DNA of 64,000 nt from contig NZ_CANMIR010000004.1 in assembly GCF_947498015.1 (NCBI RefSeq), positions 124,001-188,000 on the forward strand, given 5' to 3'. Shown one piece after another: positions 9,276 through 18,725 of the stretch (positions are counted from its first letter, which is position 1; every line of letters starts with the position of its first letter). Under the pieces are notes generated by a model. The model was not told where the DNA came from. It was given only the letters and a program-made list of their open reading frames with translations, and ran no database searches. A program made the position numbers and the translations under genes. The stretch is from an uncultured Neptuniibacter sp. (GTDB lineage Bacteria > Pseudomonadota > Gammaproteobacteria > Pseudomonadales > Balneatricaceae).

Positions 9276-10259
9276 TTGGATACTAAACTGCCTCGCCACA
9301 GTGGCAAGAAAGGGACGCTACATCCGCGAAACCCTCATTCACAATCGTACGATTTTGAACAACTATGTACCGCGCTTCCTGAGCTTGAGATATATGTGCA
9401 CCTGTCAAAATCTGGGCGGAAGTCGATCGATTTTTCAAACCCTGATGCGGTCAAAGCTCTGAATCAGGCTCTCCTCAAAGCGTTTTATCAGGTGCGTTAC
9501 TGGGATATACCACAAGGGTATCTCTGTCCGCCGATACCCGGTCGAGCCGATTACATTCACTATATTGCAGACCTGCTCTCATCTTCCAATAGTGGCAGTG
9601 TACCTGTGGGGAAAAAAATTACCGGGCTTGATATAGGCACGGGAGCTAACTGTATCTATCCCATCTTGGGTAGCCAGAGCTATGGTTGGAGATTTATAGG
9701 CAGTGATGTTGATCCTGTCTCTATTGCCAGCGCAGAACAGATAGTTAAAGCAAACCCCGTATTAAAGGGCGCCCTGAACTGCCGTCAGCAAAACAACGCG
9801 AAGCACGTTTTTAATGGGATTATCAGGCCAGAAGAACGGTTTGATTTTACCCTTTGCAATCCTCCCTTTCATTCCTCTCAGCAGGAAGCAAATAAAGGGA
9901 GCAGGCGAAAAGTTAGAAATTTGAGCCGTGCCAAAAACGTGAATGAGCCTGAAAAGCTAAGTCTGAATTTTGCTGGTCAGGGCGCTGAACTCTGGTGTGA
10001 AGGGGGCGAACGCGCCTTTGTCAGGATGATGATTATGGAAAGTCAGAATTTTGCGGATCAGTGTTTATGGTTTACCTGCCTGGTCTCAAAAAAAGAGAAT
10101 CTGGCACCTATCTATAAAACGCTAAAGCAGGTCAGGGCGAAAAAGGTGAAAACCATTGAGATGTCGCAGGGTCAGAAAGTCAGTCGCTTTGTGGCCTGGA
10201 CGTTTCACAATGAAGCCGAGCGCCTGCAATGGATTCAGCAATATTGGAACAGGCCCTAA
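9276..10259 (+). CDS. rlmF: 23S rRNA (adenine-1618-N6)-methyltransferase RlmF
   Basis: 327 aa with a TTG start at 9276. The N-terminus (HPRNPHSQSYDFEQL) aligns with the start of the E. coli enzyme as I recall it. SAM-binding motif LDIGTGANCIYPILG lies near residue 115. The catalytic CNPPFH motif, the NPPF/Y type of N6-adenine methyltransferases, lies near 195. It methylates A1618 of 23S rRNA. WDIPxGYLCPPIPGRADYIH is a family signature. It is followed 62 bp later by an unrelated secreted hydrolase with its own Shine-Dalgarno sequence. Confidence 0.93.
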   Translation: MDTKLPRHSGKKGTLHPRNPHSQSYDFEQLCTALPELEIYVHLSKSGRKSIDFSNPDAVKALNQALLKAFYQVRYWDIPQGYLCPPIPGRADYIHYIADLLSSSNSGSVPVGKKITGLDIGTGANCIYPILGSQSYGWRFIGSDVDPVSIASAEQIVKANPVLKGALNCRQQNNAKHVFNGIIRPEERFDFTLCNPPFHSSQQEANKGSRRKVRNLSRAKNVNEPEKLSLNFAGQGAELWCEGGERAFVRMMIMESQNFADQCLWFTCLVSKKENLAPIYKTLKQVRAKKVKTIEMSQGQKVSRFVAWTFHNEAERLQWIQQYWNRP

Positions 10260-10321
10260 CGTCCTTGCCGGTTTGATTATTGAAGACTACATTGGATACT
10301 AGCTTAATAAAGGAGTTGAAG

Positions 10322-11230
10322 ATGTCGGATCTCATTAATAGATCTGTAGGTTTTCTGTGTAGTTTACTGTTGTTGATACCCATATCAGGGTACTCAGAAA
10401 ACCATCACCAGGCAGATAAAGAGTTTAAGGTTACCCAACTGACAGACCGCATTTCGATGCTGCAGGGGCGTGGGGGTAACATCGGCGTTCTATCAGGTGA
10501 GCAGGGCATCCTGATGATTGACGATGACTATAAGGTGATGTCATCAGCGCTGCAAAAAGCACTCTCCCCATTTGGAGGTGAAGAGAAACTGACCTATATC
10601 GTCAATACCCATTGGCACGGTGATCATACTCAGGGCAACCTTCATTTTGGTCATTCAACACCGATTATCGCTCATGATAATGTCAGGGCCCGGCTGCTGA
10701 CTGCTCAGGAGATAAAACTCTTCAATATGAAAAGTGAGCCCTATCCTGAATATGCCTTACCTTCCATCACCTATGAAAAATCACTGACTCTGCATATTAA
10801 TGCTGAAGAGGTAGAGATACTTCATCTTGCCAATGGGCATACGGATGGTGATTCCGTCGTATTTTTTAAAAAAGCTAATGTGGTGCATTTAGGGGATCAC
10901 TTCTTTAATGGATTTTTCCCATTTATAGATGTTGATCATGGTGGTGATGTACTTCAGATGGCCAAAAATATTGACCATGTATTGATGCGGATCGATGAGA
11001 AAACGGTCATCATTCCCGGACATGGTCCTTTAGGGGATAAGCAAGATCTGCTGGCCTTTAAACAGATGCTGGAAGGCACGGCTGCGGAAGTTAAAAAGAT
11101 GCGTGTCGCAGGTATGAGCGTAGAGCAGATGCAGGCACAGGGCTTAACGGCGCAGTGGGATGAATGGGCAGACGGGTTCCTTTCACCACAGGTCTGGATT
11201 GGGATTATCAACAGCAGCTTGGATAAGTAG
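10322..11230 (+). CDS. Secreted metallo-beta-lactamase-fold hydrolase
   Basis: 302 aa. The ATG at 10322 is 7 nt after AAGGAG. Residues 1-24 form a signal peptide (hydrophobic core FLCSLLLLIPISG). The zinc-binding signature HWHGDHTQGN is near residue 98, with further ligands in LANGHTDGDS, GDHFF and the C-terminal PGHGP. This group of periplasmic MBL proteins includes quinoprotein-associated and lactamase-like hydrolases; the substrate cannot be inferred. It is convergent with iorBA and shares their terminator hairpin. Confidence 0.8.
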   Translation: MSDLINRSVGFLCSLLLLIPISGYSENHHQADKEFKVTQLTDRISMLQGRGGNIGVLSGEQGILMIDDDYKVMSSALQKALSPFGGEEKLTYIVNTHWHGDHTQGNLHFGHSTPIIAHDNVRARLLTAQEIKLFNMKSEPYPEYALPSITYEKSLTLHINAEEVEILHLANGHTDGDSVVFFKKANVVHLGDHFFNGFFPFIDVDHGGDVLQMAKNIDHVLMRIDEKTVIIPGHGPLGDKQDLLAFKQMLEGTAAEVKKMRVAGMSVEQMQAQGLTAQWDEWADGFLSPQVWIGIINSSLDK

Positions 11231-11240
11231 TTCATCAAAA

Positions 11241-11268
11241 AATAAGGGCTCCCGTTGGAGCCCTTATT
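11241..11268. terminator. Bidirectional terminator between MBL hydrolase and iorB
   Basis: A perfect 12-bp stem, AATAAGGGCTCC / GGAGCCCTTATT, with a CGTT loop. A-rich DNA on the left supplies a U-tract for leftward transcripts. The genes on either side converge. Confidence 0.85.
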
Positions 11269-11274
11269 GTGACA

Positions 11275-11868
11275 TTAGTTAAATGCACGTCTTCCTATAG
11301 CGAAGGCTTCCCGATTTAATTCCACAATGGATTCCCCTTTTACTTTAAATCGTGCCAGGAGGTGCTGCTCAAGCGTCTCAGCCGGGAAGGGGAGGTGATC
11401 AGCGATTGCACCAAGCATAATGCTGTTAATAAGTCGCCGGTCGCCGAGATCGATAGCAGCATGCCCCGCATCATACTGATGAGCATCTATCCCTTTCTCC
11501 AGTAACTGGGCAAAGGGTTCTTCGGGATAATCGAACAACCCAATCGATACAACCGGAGGGAGTTGAGCGTAGCTGTTCACCATCATCAGACCCTCTGATC
11601 TCAGATAGGTGCTCCAGCGGAGTGCCTCTGCCGGTTCAAATGCCAGTATCAGATCGGCTTCTCCGGGAACGATAGAGGGTGATAAAACCTTGGGGCCAAA
11701 ACGTACATGGGAGGTGACTACTCCGCCTCGCTGAGCCATACCGGCCACTTCGGTTTTTTTTACGTCATATCCGAGGTCAAGGGCTGTGGTAGCGAGAATA
11801 TCTGCAGCTGTCATTACACCCTGACCACCGATTCCGCAAACCAGAATATTGGTTACATCTTGCTTCAC
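11275..11868 (-). CDS. iorB: Indolepyruvate:ferredoxin oxidoreductase, beta (gamma-fused) subunit
   Basis: 197 aa. The N-terminus NILVCGIGGQGVMTAADIL is the signature of the 2-oxoacid:ferredoxin oxidoreductase gamma/beta domain. With IorA it decarboxylates aryl pyruvates to aryl-acetyl-CoA, passing electrons to ferredoxin. It overlaps iorA by 4 bp, so the two are translationally coupled. Confidence 0.93.
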   Translation of the reverse strand: MKQDVTNILVCGIGGQGVMTAADILATTALDLGYDVKKTEVAGMAQRGGVVTSHVRFGPKVLSPSIVPGEADLILAFEPAEALRWSTYLRSEGLMMVNSYAQLPPVVSIGLFDYPEEPFAQLLEKGIDAHQYDAGHAAIDLGDRRLINSIMLGAIADHLPFPAETLEQHLLARFKVKGESIVELNREAFAIGRRAFN

Positions 11869-13760
11869 TTTACTTCCACCGCGTTAGTTAGCTGATCACA
11901 ACTGATATTGCGTGCTGGGATAATGGCATCCGGGGCGCAAGGCTTAGTACAGAGATCGCATCCGGTGCATGCGGCTGTGTCGATCTGTACAAAGGCCAGC
12001 TCCTTCTCTTTTCCGTTTGGCTTAATGACTGTTTCCCGACGAGTCACTGTGATTGCAGGGCAGCCGACATCAAGGCAGTTACCGCATCCGGTGCATTTAT
12101 CATCATCTACTTTTAGAGGGGGAAGTTTGCTATAGCGTTCTGTTAGTACGCAGGGCTGATTGGTAATGATGACTGAGGGTTCTTTTATTTTGACCTCTTC
12201 ACGTAACGCTTTGAACAGGGTAGGCATCTCGTAGGGATTCACTTCGCGAATGCGCTCAGGTTTGACTCCCAGCGCTTCACAGAGTTTACGGAAATCCACC
12301 TGTGAGGTTTCCTGACCCTGGAGGTTTATCCCGGATGATGGCGCATTTTGCCCGCCCGTCATACCAACTGCACGGTTGTCCAGAAGCAGAATGGTGACGT
12401 TACCTTTGTTATAGGTGATATCCAGTAGCCCTTGCATGCCCATGTGGAGGAAGGTTGAGTCGCCAATGACTGCCAGGACATTTTTATTCTGATCGGATTC
12501 ACCGCGGCCTTTATCGATACCCTGAGCAACACTGAGGCTGGCCCCCATGCTGATACAGGTATCAAGCGCGTTCCAAGGGTGTCCCGCACCCAGTGTGTAG
12601 CAGCCTATGTCGCCAGCGATGATGGTGTTTTTGATATGTGATAGACAGTAGTAGATGCCCAGGTGAGGGCAGGCGACACACATAGTGGGTGGTCGTGGGA
12701 AGATATTTTGTGCAGGGATGATGTTGTTATATTCCCCTGCCTTGCCCAGCAGATTGTTGATCGCAGGTTGAATAACCGGAGGTGAGAGTTCGCCGATTTT
12801 GGGAACAATATCTTTACCGTAAACTTCGATATTAGCGGCGCGTAGTTCGGTTTCGAGTAACGGCTCAACCTCTTCAATTACCACCAATTTTTCAACAGTT
12901 TGACTAAACGCGCGAATCTTCTCGATCGGGGCTGGGTGGCTAAATCCGAGTTTAAGAACCGGGGCATCCGGGAATGCTTCTTTTACATGGAAGTAAGCGG
13001 CCCCTGATGTGATGAAACCCACTTCAGTATCGGTACCACTTTCGATGATGTTCAGATCGTTCTCTTCACTACACGCTTTGAGCGCAAGGTCCCGAGCCAT
13101 CATCTTGGGAATTCGGCCCTTGGCGTTGCCGGGGACCATTACCAGACGGGAAGGGTCTTTAACGAAACCGCGGGTCTCATGAGATTCCGCCTCTTTATTA
13201 ACCACAACCCCTTTTACATGGCAGATTCGCGTGGTCAATCTGACTATCACTGGAACTTCATACTGTTCAGAGAGGGCAAAGGCTGCCCGGGTAAAATCGT
13301 AGGCTTCCTGAGCATCACTGGGTTCAAGGACCGGCAGATGAGCAAAGCGTCCCCAGTAGCGAGAGTCCTGCTCGTTTTGAGACGAGGAGAGGCCCACATC
13401 GTCAGCAACAACGATCACCAGTCCACCGACTGCACCGATGAGTGTCTGAGTCATGAACGCATCTGAGGCGACATTCATACCCACATGCTTCATCGCGCAG
13501 AGGGCTCGACTACCTGCCATTGAGGCACCAATAGCCACCTCAAGAGAGACTTTCTCATTGATGGACCATTCAGAATAGATCTCCGGGAATCCCGCAACGT
13601 ACTCAAGAATTTCAGTAGATGGTGTGCCGGGGTATGCCGCAGCAACTTTTACATTAGCGTCACGTGCGGCTTGTGCGACCGCCATGTTGCCCGAGATAAA
13701 CTGCCGGGTTTCGGGCAGCACAGACTCTGCAATACTCAATTTAGAACCCTCTCTGCGCAT
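11865..13760 (-). CDS. iorA: Indolepyruvate:ferredoxin oxidoreductase, alpha subunit
   Basis: 631 aa. An N-terminal pyrimidine-binding domain (AAYPGTPSTEI near residue 43) and a central TPP-binding domain (GDIGCYTLG and GDSTFLHMG motifs) are followed by two C-terminal ferredoxin-like [4Fe-4S] motifs (CTGCGNCLDVGCP and CTGCDLCTKPC). The ATG at 13760 has no clear Shine-Dalgarno. A TTG at 13739 is preceded by AGAGAGGG at good spacing and may be the real start, removing seven residues. Its role is catabolism of aromatic amino acids through aryl pyruvates. Confidence 0.93.
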   Translation of the reverse strand: MRREGSKLSIAESVLPETRQFISGNMAVAQAARDANVKVAAAYPGTPSTEILEYVAGFPEIYSEWSINEKVSLEVAIGASMAGSRALCAMKHVGMNVASDAFMTQTLIGAVGGLVIVVADDVGLSSSQNEQDSRYWGRFAHLPVLEPSDAQEAYDFTRAAFALSEQYEVPVIVRLTTRICHVKGVVVNKEAESHETRGFVKDPSRLVMVPGNAKGRIPKMMARDLALKACSEENDLNIIESGTDTEVGFITSGAAYFHVKEAFPDAPVLKLGFSHPAPIEKIRAFSQTVEKLVVIEEVEPLLETELRAANIEVYGKDIVPKIGELSPPVIQPAINNLLGKAGEYNNIIPAQNIFPRPPTMCVACPHLGIYYCLSHIKNTIIAGDIGCYTLGAGHPWNALDTCISMGASLSVAQGIDKGRGESDQNKNVLAVIGDSTFLHMGMQGLLDITYNKGNVTILLLDNRAVGMTGGQNAPSSGINLQGQETSQVDFRKLCEALGVKPERIREVNPYEMPTLFKALREEVKIKEPSVIITNQPCVLTERYSKLPPLKVDDDKCTGCGNCLDVGCPAITVTRRETVIKPNGKEKELAFVQIDTAACTGCDLCTKPCAPDAIIPARNISCDQLTNAVEVK

Positions 13761-14087
13761 TGTGATAAATAAAATGCGCTATTTATTGTATTTATGAATC
13801 ACTTTGTAAGAATTCTATAGATGGCTCTTAAAGCTTACGCCGACATAGATCAAGTTTTGCCAAGGGACTGAGAGTCATTGGTTAAGAACGTGCTGAACTT
13901 TGGTCGTATATGCGGATATTTTGGTGAGAATATGCTGTTTCTTATTACCTGCTACTCTAAGGAAAGGTAGATGGGGAGGGTATTTGGATCCCTGACTTCG
14001 CAAAATTGGAGAGTGTGAGTACACGCTAAAGCTCATCTTTGACGGGATAGATAAGTGAATGGTTATGGGAAATAGAGTAACTCGTAT
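13761..14087. other. Intergenic region between iorA and a small zinc-ribbon gene
   Basis: Holds the divergent promoters of iorAB and the 14088 gene. I saw no convincing gene, terminator or repeat. Confidence 0.5.
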
Positions 14088-14405
14088 ATGAAAACTTGCC
14101 CGTACTGTCATTGTGAAATTCGGGTAAATGAGCTTCCTCACCAGGGGTGGACGAGCAGTCATAGGCTCTGTCCTGAATGTGGAGGCGCATTTACTGTTGA
14201 TCGTAAAACTAAACAGCGACAATCTGTGTGCCTGGTTGTGGCATCGTTCTCGCTGGTATTTACCCTGTTGCTCTACTTCGGAGACCTGTACTGGTTAATT
14301 CCGTCTGTTTTCACCTATCTGGTTTTGGCATGGCAAATTTATCAGGGAAACCGAAAGTTGATCTTTGTGCCATACCGTCCTGACCCTTCTCGAAACAAAG
14401 AGTGA
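14088..14405 (+). CDS. Small zinc-ribbon membrane protein, uncharacterised
   Basis: 105 aa. Two CxxC knuckles (CPYC at residues 4-7 and CPEC near 29-32) form a probable N-terminal zinc ribbon. Two hydrophobic helices (about 47-65 and 70-87) and a basic tail follow. It resembles small cytoplasmic-face membrane proteins of unknown role. It stands alone. The start is fixed by the zinc ribbon beginning at residue 4. Confidence 0.65.
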   Translation: MKTCPYCHCEIRVNELPHQGWTSSHRLCPECGGAFTVDRKTKQRQSVCLVVASFSLVFTLLLYFGDLYWLIPSVFTYLVLAWQIYQGNRKLIFVPYRPDPSRNKE

Positions 14406-14726
14406 GGTTCGTATATACAGAAGAAACACTCAGGATTGAGGTCAGTGGGCTATATGACGATAAACCCTCATTAAAGTAACGAATAAGCGTAAATCCCTTA
14501 TCGCCTGATAAAAATTGGAGGAAATACCGCAAGCCGTTCTCGTAAACTTTTCATAATCAAAACCTCGGATGTTGATCACGATTACTGATCTCTGAGGTGA
14601 CTGACTTTGCGATCTGGTTTTCCAGAAAATGATAAAAGCAACAAAGGTAAGCTTTATATAGCGTACATAAGAATGAGTTTTATGAAGATGTGCAGTAAGC
14701 AGACTTTGTTATAACCAAAGGCAACG
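14406..14726. other. Intergenic region upstream of the PLP lyase gene
   Basis: No gene seen. It contains the AT-rich upstream region of the 14727 gene. I could not identify a firm promoter. Confidence 0.5.
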
Positions 14727-15923
14727 ATGATTATGATTAAACTGAGTGGCAACCTAACCCATTTCTCCAACCCGAAGGCGAGCCGTAAGAATGAATATTC
14801 AGCGCTTCAGCGGGGTGTGATCAGCGTTGCGAAAGCGGAAGAAGCTATTACGGATATCAAAACCTGGCCAGCCTATGCGGTAACGCCGCTGCACTCACTA
14901 TCTGATATGGCGAAAGACGCAGGCTTAGGAGCGATCTGGTACAAGGATGAGTCTATCCGTTTCGGCCTGAAAAGTTTCAAGGCGCTGGGAGGTGCCTATG
15001 CGGTTGCTCGTCAGTTGCAGAATGTTTTAGAAGCTCGCCTCGGCAGACGCCCTGCTATTGAAGAGTTACTTAACGGTGACCTGAAAGGTGAGGTGTCAGA
15101 GATAGTGGTTAGCTGTGCGACCGATGGCAATCATGGTCGATCTGTTGCCTGGGGTGCCCAGATGTTTGGGTGTGGTTGCGTTATCTATATTCATCGCGAT
15201 GTCTCTGAAGGGCGTAAGCTGGCGATGGAAGCTTTTGGTGCAGAAGTCGTTCGTATTACGGGTAACTATGATGAGTCAGTTCGGTTAGCTGATACGGAAG
15301 CAAAAGCGAAAGGTAGGATTATCGTTTCGGATACCAGTTATGAAGGGTATATGGAGGTGCCAAAAGATGTGGCATTAGGCTATACCGTAATGTTATCCGA
15401 GATTGTAGAGCAGTTGAACGGTGAGATTCCAACCCATGTATTTGTTCAAGGTGGTGTTGGAGGACTTGCCTCTGCCGTTGCGGGATATTTCTGGGACCTC
15501 TGGGGTGAGAAGCGTCCCCGCTTTGTAATTGTTGAGCCGGAGCAGGCGAACTGTCTGCAGCTAAGTGCCAAGGCGGGTGAGCCTGTTGTTGTGACCGGTG
15601 ATCTGGATACGTTGATGGCAGGTTTAGCTTGTGGTGAGGTATCGGTTTTAGGATGGCAGATTCTCTCAAATGGCGCGGATGATTTTATGACACTGAGTGA
15701 AGATGCTGTTGCTGCAACCATGCAACTACTGGCGAAAGGTTATGAGTCTGATCCAGCGATTGAAGCGGGTGAATCGGCAGTACCAGGGCTCGCGAGTGCA
15801 GTAATCGCTAGGCAGACCCCCGAGTTTGCTGAGGTATTAAACCTCAATGAGCAGAGTAAGGTGCTTGTTATCGGGACTGAGGGAGCGACGGATCCTGAAC
15901 TTTATCAACAGCTTGTTGGCTAG
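14727..15923 (+). CDS. dpaL: Diaminopropionate ammonia-lyase-like PLP enzyme
   Basis: 398 aa, the length of E. coli YgeX/DpaL. It is a fold-type II PLP enzyme: YKDESIRFGLKSFKALGGAYA carries the Schiff-base lysine (near residue 80), with TDGNHGRSVAWGA and GGVGGLA phosphate-binding loops. DpaL eliminates ammonia from 2,3-diaminopropionate to give pyruvate. Here it sits beside an Lrp regulator, a EutA-like protein, an amidohydrolase and an M24 hydrolase. It may take the place usually held by the threonine dehydratase-like EutB in ectoine clusters. The natural substrate is therefore open. A second in-frame ATG is at 14733. Confidence 0.85.
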   Translation: MIMIKLSGNLTHFSNPKASRKNEYSALQRGVISVAKAEEAITDIKTWPAYAVTPLHSLSDMAKDAGLGAIWYKDESIRFGLKSFKALGGAYAVARQLQNVLEARLGRRPAIEELLNGDLKGEVSEIVVSCATDGNHGRSVAWGAQMFGCGCVIYIHRDVSEGRKLAMEAFGAEVVRITGNYDESVRLADTEAKAKGRIIVSDTSYEGYMEVPKDVALGYTVMLSEIVEQLNGEIPTHVFVQGGVGGLASAVAGYFWDLWGEKRPRFVIVEPEQANCLQLSAKAGEPVVVTGDLDTLMAGLACGEVSVLGWQILSNGADDFMTLSEDAVAATMQLLAKGYESDPAIEAGESAVPGLASAVIARQTPEFAEVLNLNEQSKVLVIGTEGATDPELYQQLVG

Positions 15924-15936
15924 ATAAAGCTCTATA

Positions 15937-15966
15937 AAAACCTCGCTTCTGCGAGGTTTTTTTATT
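15937..15966 (+). terminator. Rho-independent terminator
   Basis: AAAACCTCGC / GCGAGGTTTT hairpin with a TTCT loop followed by a T-run. It lies between the lyase and the convergent AsnC-type gene and is also usable by the latter. Confidence 0.9.
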
Positions 15967-15983
15967 TTAAAAGGCTGCGTTGG

Positions 15984-16475
15984 TTATTCATCGGTTAGTA
16001 ACAATGGCACGGATAATCCTGTTTTTACCGAATCCATCACCACATTGGTTTGAAAATTTCGGACATTCAGGTTGTCGAAGAAAACATCCCGGGTAAAGCG
16101 CTCATAGTCATCCATATCCCGTGCGGTTACGATAAGAATAAAATCAGCACTGCCAGTCACGTAGTAGCACTGCTGTACGGATGGATTGTTCTTCATCTCT
16201 TTTTTAAACGTATCGAGCAGATCCAGTCTTTCCCTTTCCAGTGTGACTTGAAGGATCAGCGTTACCCCAAGACCCACGGCCTTGGGGTTTACAACGGCAA
16301 CGTCAGCCTTGATGACGTTATTTTCACGCAGACGTTTCATTCGCCTTTGCACGGCAGCAGGGGAAAGCCCTACCTGTTCAGCGATGTAATCAGAGGTGGC
16401 TCGGTTAGATTCCTGGATTATCGCTAAAATGTTGCGATCGAAGCTATCCAACTGTACAGCTTGCCCGTTACTCAT
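15984..16475 (-). CDS. Lrp/AsnC-family regulator of the catabolic block
   Basis: 163 aa. An N-terminal winged helix-turn-helix (LDSFDRNILAIIQ through SPAAVQRRMKRL) is followed by a RAM ligand-binding domain. AsnC-type regulators (DoeX/AsnC) are standard members of ectoine degradation clusters, where 2,4-diaminobutyrate-type intermediates act as inducers. This gene is divergent from the EutA-like gene, across an operator candidate at 16558-16574, and convergent with dpaL. Confidence 0.88.
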   Translation of the reverse strand: MSNGQAVQLDSFDRNILAIIQESNRATSDYIAEQVGLSPAAVQRRMKRLRENNVIKADVAVVNPKAVGLGVTLILQVTLERERLDLLDTFKKEMKNNPSVQQCYYVTGSADFILIVTARDMDDYERFTRDVFFDNLNVRNFQTNVVMDSVKTGLSVPLLLTDE

Positions 16476-16557
16476 AGGGTTCCTACCTTCTATCGATCAG
16501 TGGTTGTTCTAAGCATAGAGAGTTTTATTCATCTGTGGTGTATGAAATCACGCCACG

Positions 16558-16574
16558 ATGCATATTTTGTGCAT
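16558..16574. promoter_or_regulatory. Candidate operator between the AsnC-type and EutA-like genes
   Basis: ATGCA-TATTTTG-TGCAT, a 5-bp inverted repeat with a 7-nt AT spacer, in the divergent promoter region. The TTTTGTGCA core resembles the two GTGCACTT copies upstream of ectA. Confidence 0.4.
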
Positions 16575-16699
16575 TTTCCTTCTGAATTTGCGGCAAACCC
16601 TCATTCTCAGGTTTGTATTTCATGAATGGCTGCAGAGCAAACCCTTAATATGGATCTATACCGAATCAGTATCGACACAATAAAAAAGGCTCAGCATGA

Positions 16700-17497
16700 A
16701 TGATTGAGCTGAGAGATATGATGATGAAAGTTTTGACCGTAAAACATGCATACCCGCTTGAACACCTGGCCAAAGGTGGTTGCGTTGGGGTTATCTCACT
16801 GGGAACAGATTTCAATATTGAGACAGACCTAAACCGCCTGTTTCCAGAGGATGTCCAGTTCTTCACCAGTCGAGTTAAGAATGTAAACCCCCTGACCATT
16901 GAAAATCTGCGCACTATGGCGCCGGGTATCAGTGTGGCAGCAGATTCTATTCTGCCAGGCACTCAGCTGGATGCGATGATCTATGCCTGCACTTCGGGCA
17001 CGGTCGCAATCGGTGTTGATCGTGTCACAGAGCTTGTACAGGAGGTACGCCCAGGTGTTCCGGTAACAAATCCGGTAACCGCTGCATTAACGGCATTTGA
17101 TCGGTTTGGTGCCAAGCGGGTCTCTATCCTGACCCCCTATACCGAACAGGTAAACCATCAGGTGGCAGAGTTCTTTGAATCACATGGGTACGAAGTTCTA
17201 AGTATTGCTGGGTTTGGTTTCGAAGATGATACCGCCATGACCTATATCACTCCTCAGGATATTGCCGAACAGGCAGTGGCTGTTTGTGATCCTGAATCCG
17301 ATTTGATGTTTATCTCATGCACAGCGCTGAGGGCTTCAACTATTCTTGAAGTAGTTGAGCAAAAACTCAATATTCCCGTCGTCAGCAGTAATCAATTGCT
17401 TGTCTGGCATAGCCTGCAGTTGATGAACTACCCCGAAGATATCCCCGGTTTTGGTTCACTGATGCGTAATGCGTTCACATTTGGCCGCTTAGCTTAA
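16700..17497 (+). CDS. EutA-like protein (maleate isomerase / Asp-Glu racemase superfamily)
   Basis: 265 aa. It belongs to the arylmalonate decarboxylase/maleate isomerase fold with paired cysteines: a Cys in YACTSGTVAIG (near residue 96) and one in FISCTALRAS (near 211). In ectoine and hydroxyectoine clusters this family is called EutA and is usually paired with EutB and EutC; no EutC-like cyclodeaminase is present here. Several in-frame ATGs (16700, 16718, 16721) make the start uncertain. The gene leads an operon running through the TRAP and M24 genes. Confidence 0.75.
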   Translation: MIELRDMMMKVLTVKHAYPLEHLAKGGCVGVISLGTDFNIETDLNRLFPEDVQFFTSRVKNVNPLTIENLRTMAPGISVAADSILPGTQLDAMIYACTSGTVAIGVDRVTELVQEVRPGVPVTNPVTAALTAFDRFGAKRVSILTPYTEQVNHQVAEFFESHGYEVLSIAGFGFEDDTAMTYITPQDIAEQAVAVCDPESDLMFISCTALRASTILEVVEQKLNIPVVSSNQLLVWHSLQLMNYPEDIPGFGSLMRNAFTFGRLA

Positions 17498-17514
17498 CGA
17501 TTTATTGGAGATTT

Positions 17515-18678
17515 ATGATGTCTATCGACCCGCAACTCATTTCTCAGATGACCGAATGGCGACAGCATATGCATCGCTTTCCTGAATGCGGATTTGATCT
17601 ACCGCTAACGGCTGATTTTATCGCAGAAAAGCTGGAGAGCTTCGGGATTGAAGTCACAAGGAATGTAGGTGAAAAAGGGGTAGTCGGTGTCCTACGGTGT
17701 GGAGATGGAAGTGCAAGTATCGGCCTGAGGGCTGATATGGATGCACTCTTTATTCACGAAGAGAACCAGTTTGAACACCGCTCTCAGCATGATGGGAAGA
17801 TGCACGCCTGCGGTCATGATGGTCACTCTGCCATGCTGTTGGGGGCTGCGAGCCACCTGGCACAAGCGCGAAACTTCAATGGCACGGTCCATTTTATCTT
17901 TCAGCCGGATGAGGAGCATGGCAAAGGTGCTCAGGCGATGATTGATGATGGCTTGTTTGAGCGCTTCCAGATGGATGCTGTATATGGCTTACACAATATG
18001 CCTGGCTTGCCTGAAGGCAGTTTTACGGTGCGCCCCGGTTCGCTGATGGCCAGCGAAAGCAGCTTTGAGATTGTGGTTGAGGGTATTGGTGGTCATGCAG
18101 CGATGCCTCATCGAGGCGTAGATCCGATTGTTGTCGGTTCACAGATTGTCCTGGCACTGCAGACAATTGTCTCGCGAAATCTTAGTGCTATAGAGGAAAC
18201 CGCTGTGGTTTCTGCTACTGAGTTTGTTACCAATGGCACGGTAAATGTAATCCCCTCTCAAGTTGTCATTAAGGGGGATTGCCGCTGCTTTACAGAGGAT
18301 AGTCTGAGCAAAATTTCTGAGAGTATGGAGCGAATTGTCGCTGGAATCTGCCAGTCAGCCGGTGCGAAATACCAGTTTGTTTTTGAAAACACTTTCTACC
18401 CAACCGTCAACAGTCCTGAGCAGACAAAGCATGCGATCAGGGCAGCTGAAGCGGTGTTGGGGACTGAAAATGTAGAGGGGGATTGTTTACCTCTGACAAT
18501 TTCAGAAGATTTTTCCAGCATGTTACGTGTTAAACCCGGTTGCTATGCGCTGTTAGGTAACGGTGTGGAGTCCGTTGGTGGCTGTGCTTTACATAATCCA
18601 GAGTACGATTTCAACGACCGCATTCTTGAGTACGGTGCACGCTACTGGGTGCAGTTGGTGTGTAACCAGTTGAAATAG
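17515..18678 (+). CDS. M20D-family amidohydrolase (N-acyl amino acid deacylase type)
   Basis: 387 aa. Metal-binding motifs of the M20D group are clear: GLRADMDAL, HACGHDGHSAMLLG and PDEEHGKGA, then HAAMPHRGVDP in the dimerisation domain and a C-terminal ISEDFS. These enzymes hydrolyse N-acyl amino acids such as hippurate or N-acetyl amino acids. In context it could remove the acetyl group from N-acetyl-diaminobutyrate, the step done in known ectoine pathways by the unrelated M14-type DoeB. That role is inference. A GGAG precedes the start (ATG at 17515 or 17518). Confidence 0.85.
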   Translation: MMSIDPQLISQMTEWRQHMHRFPECGFDLPLTADFIAEKLESFGIEVTRNVGEKGVVGVLRCGDGSASIGLRADMDALFIHEENQFEHRSQHDGKMHACGHDGHSAMLLGAASHLAQARNFNGTVHFIFQPDEEHGKGAQAMIDDGLFERFQMDAVYGLHNMPGLPEGSFTVRPGSLMASESSFEIVVEGIGGHAAMPHRGVDPIVVGSQIVLALQTIVSRNLSAIEETAVVSATEFVTNGTVNVIPSQVVIKGDCRCFTEDSLSKISESMERIVAGICQSAGAKYQFVFENTFYPTVNSPEQTKHAIRAAEAVLGTENVEGDCLPLTISEDFSSMLRVKPGCYALLGNGVESVGGCALHNPEYDFNDRILEYGARYWVQLVCNQLK

Positions 18679-18725
18679 ATAAACCAAAAACCTTGATTCT
18701 AAAAATAAAACCTGAGGAAACAAAA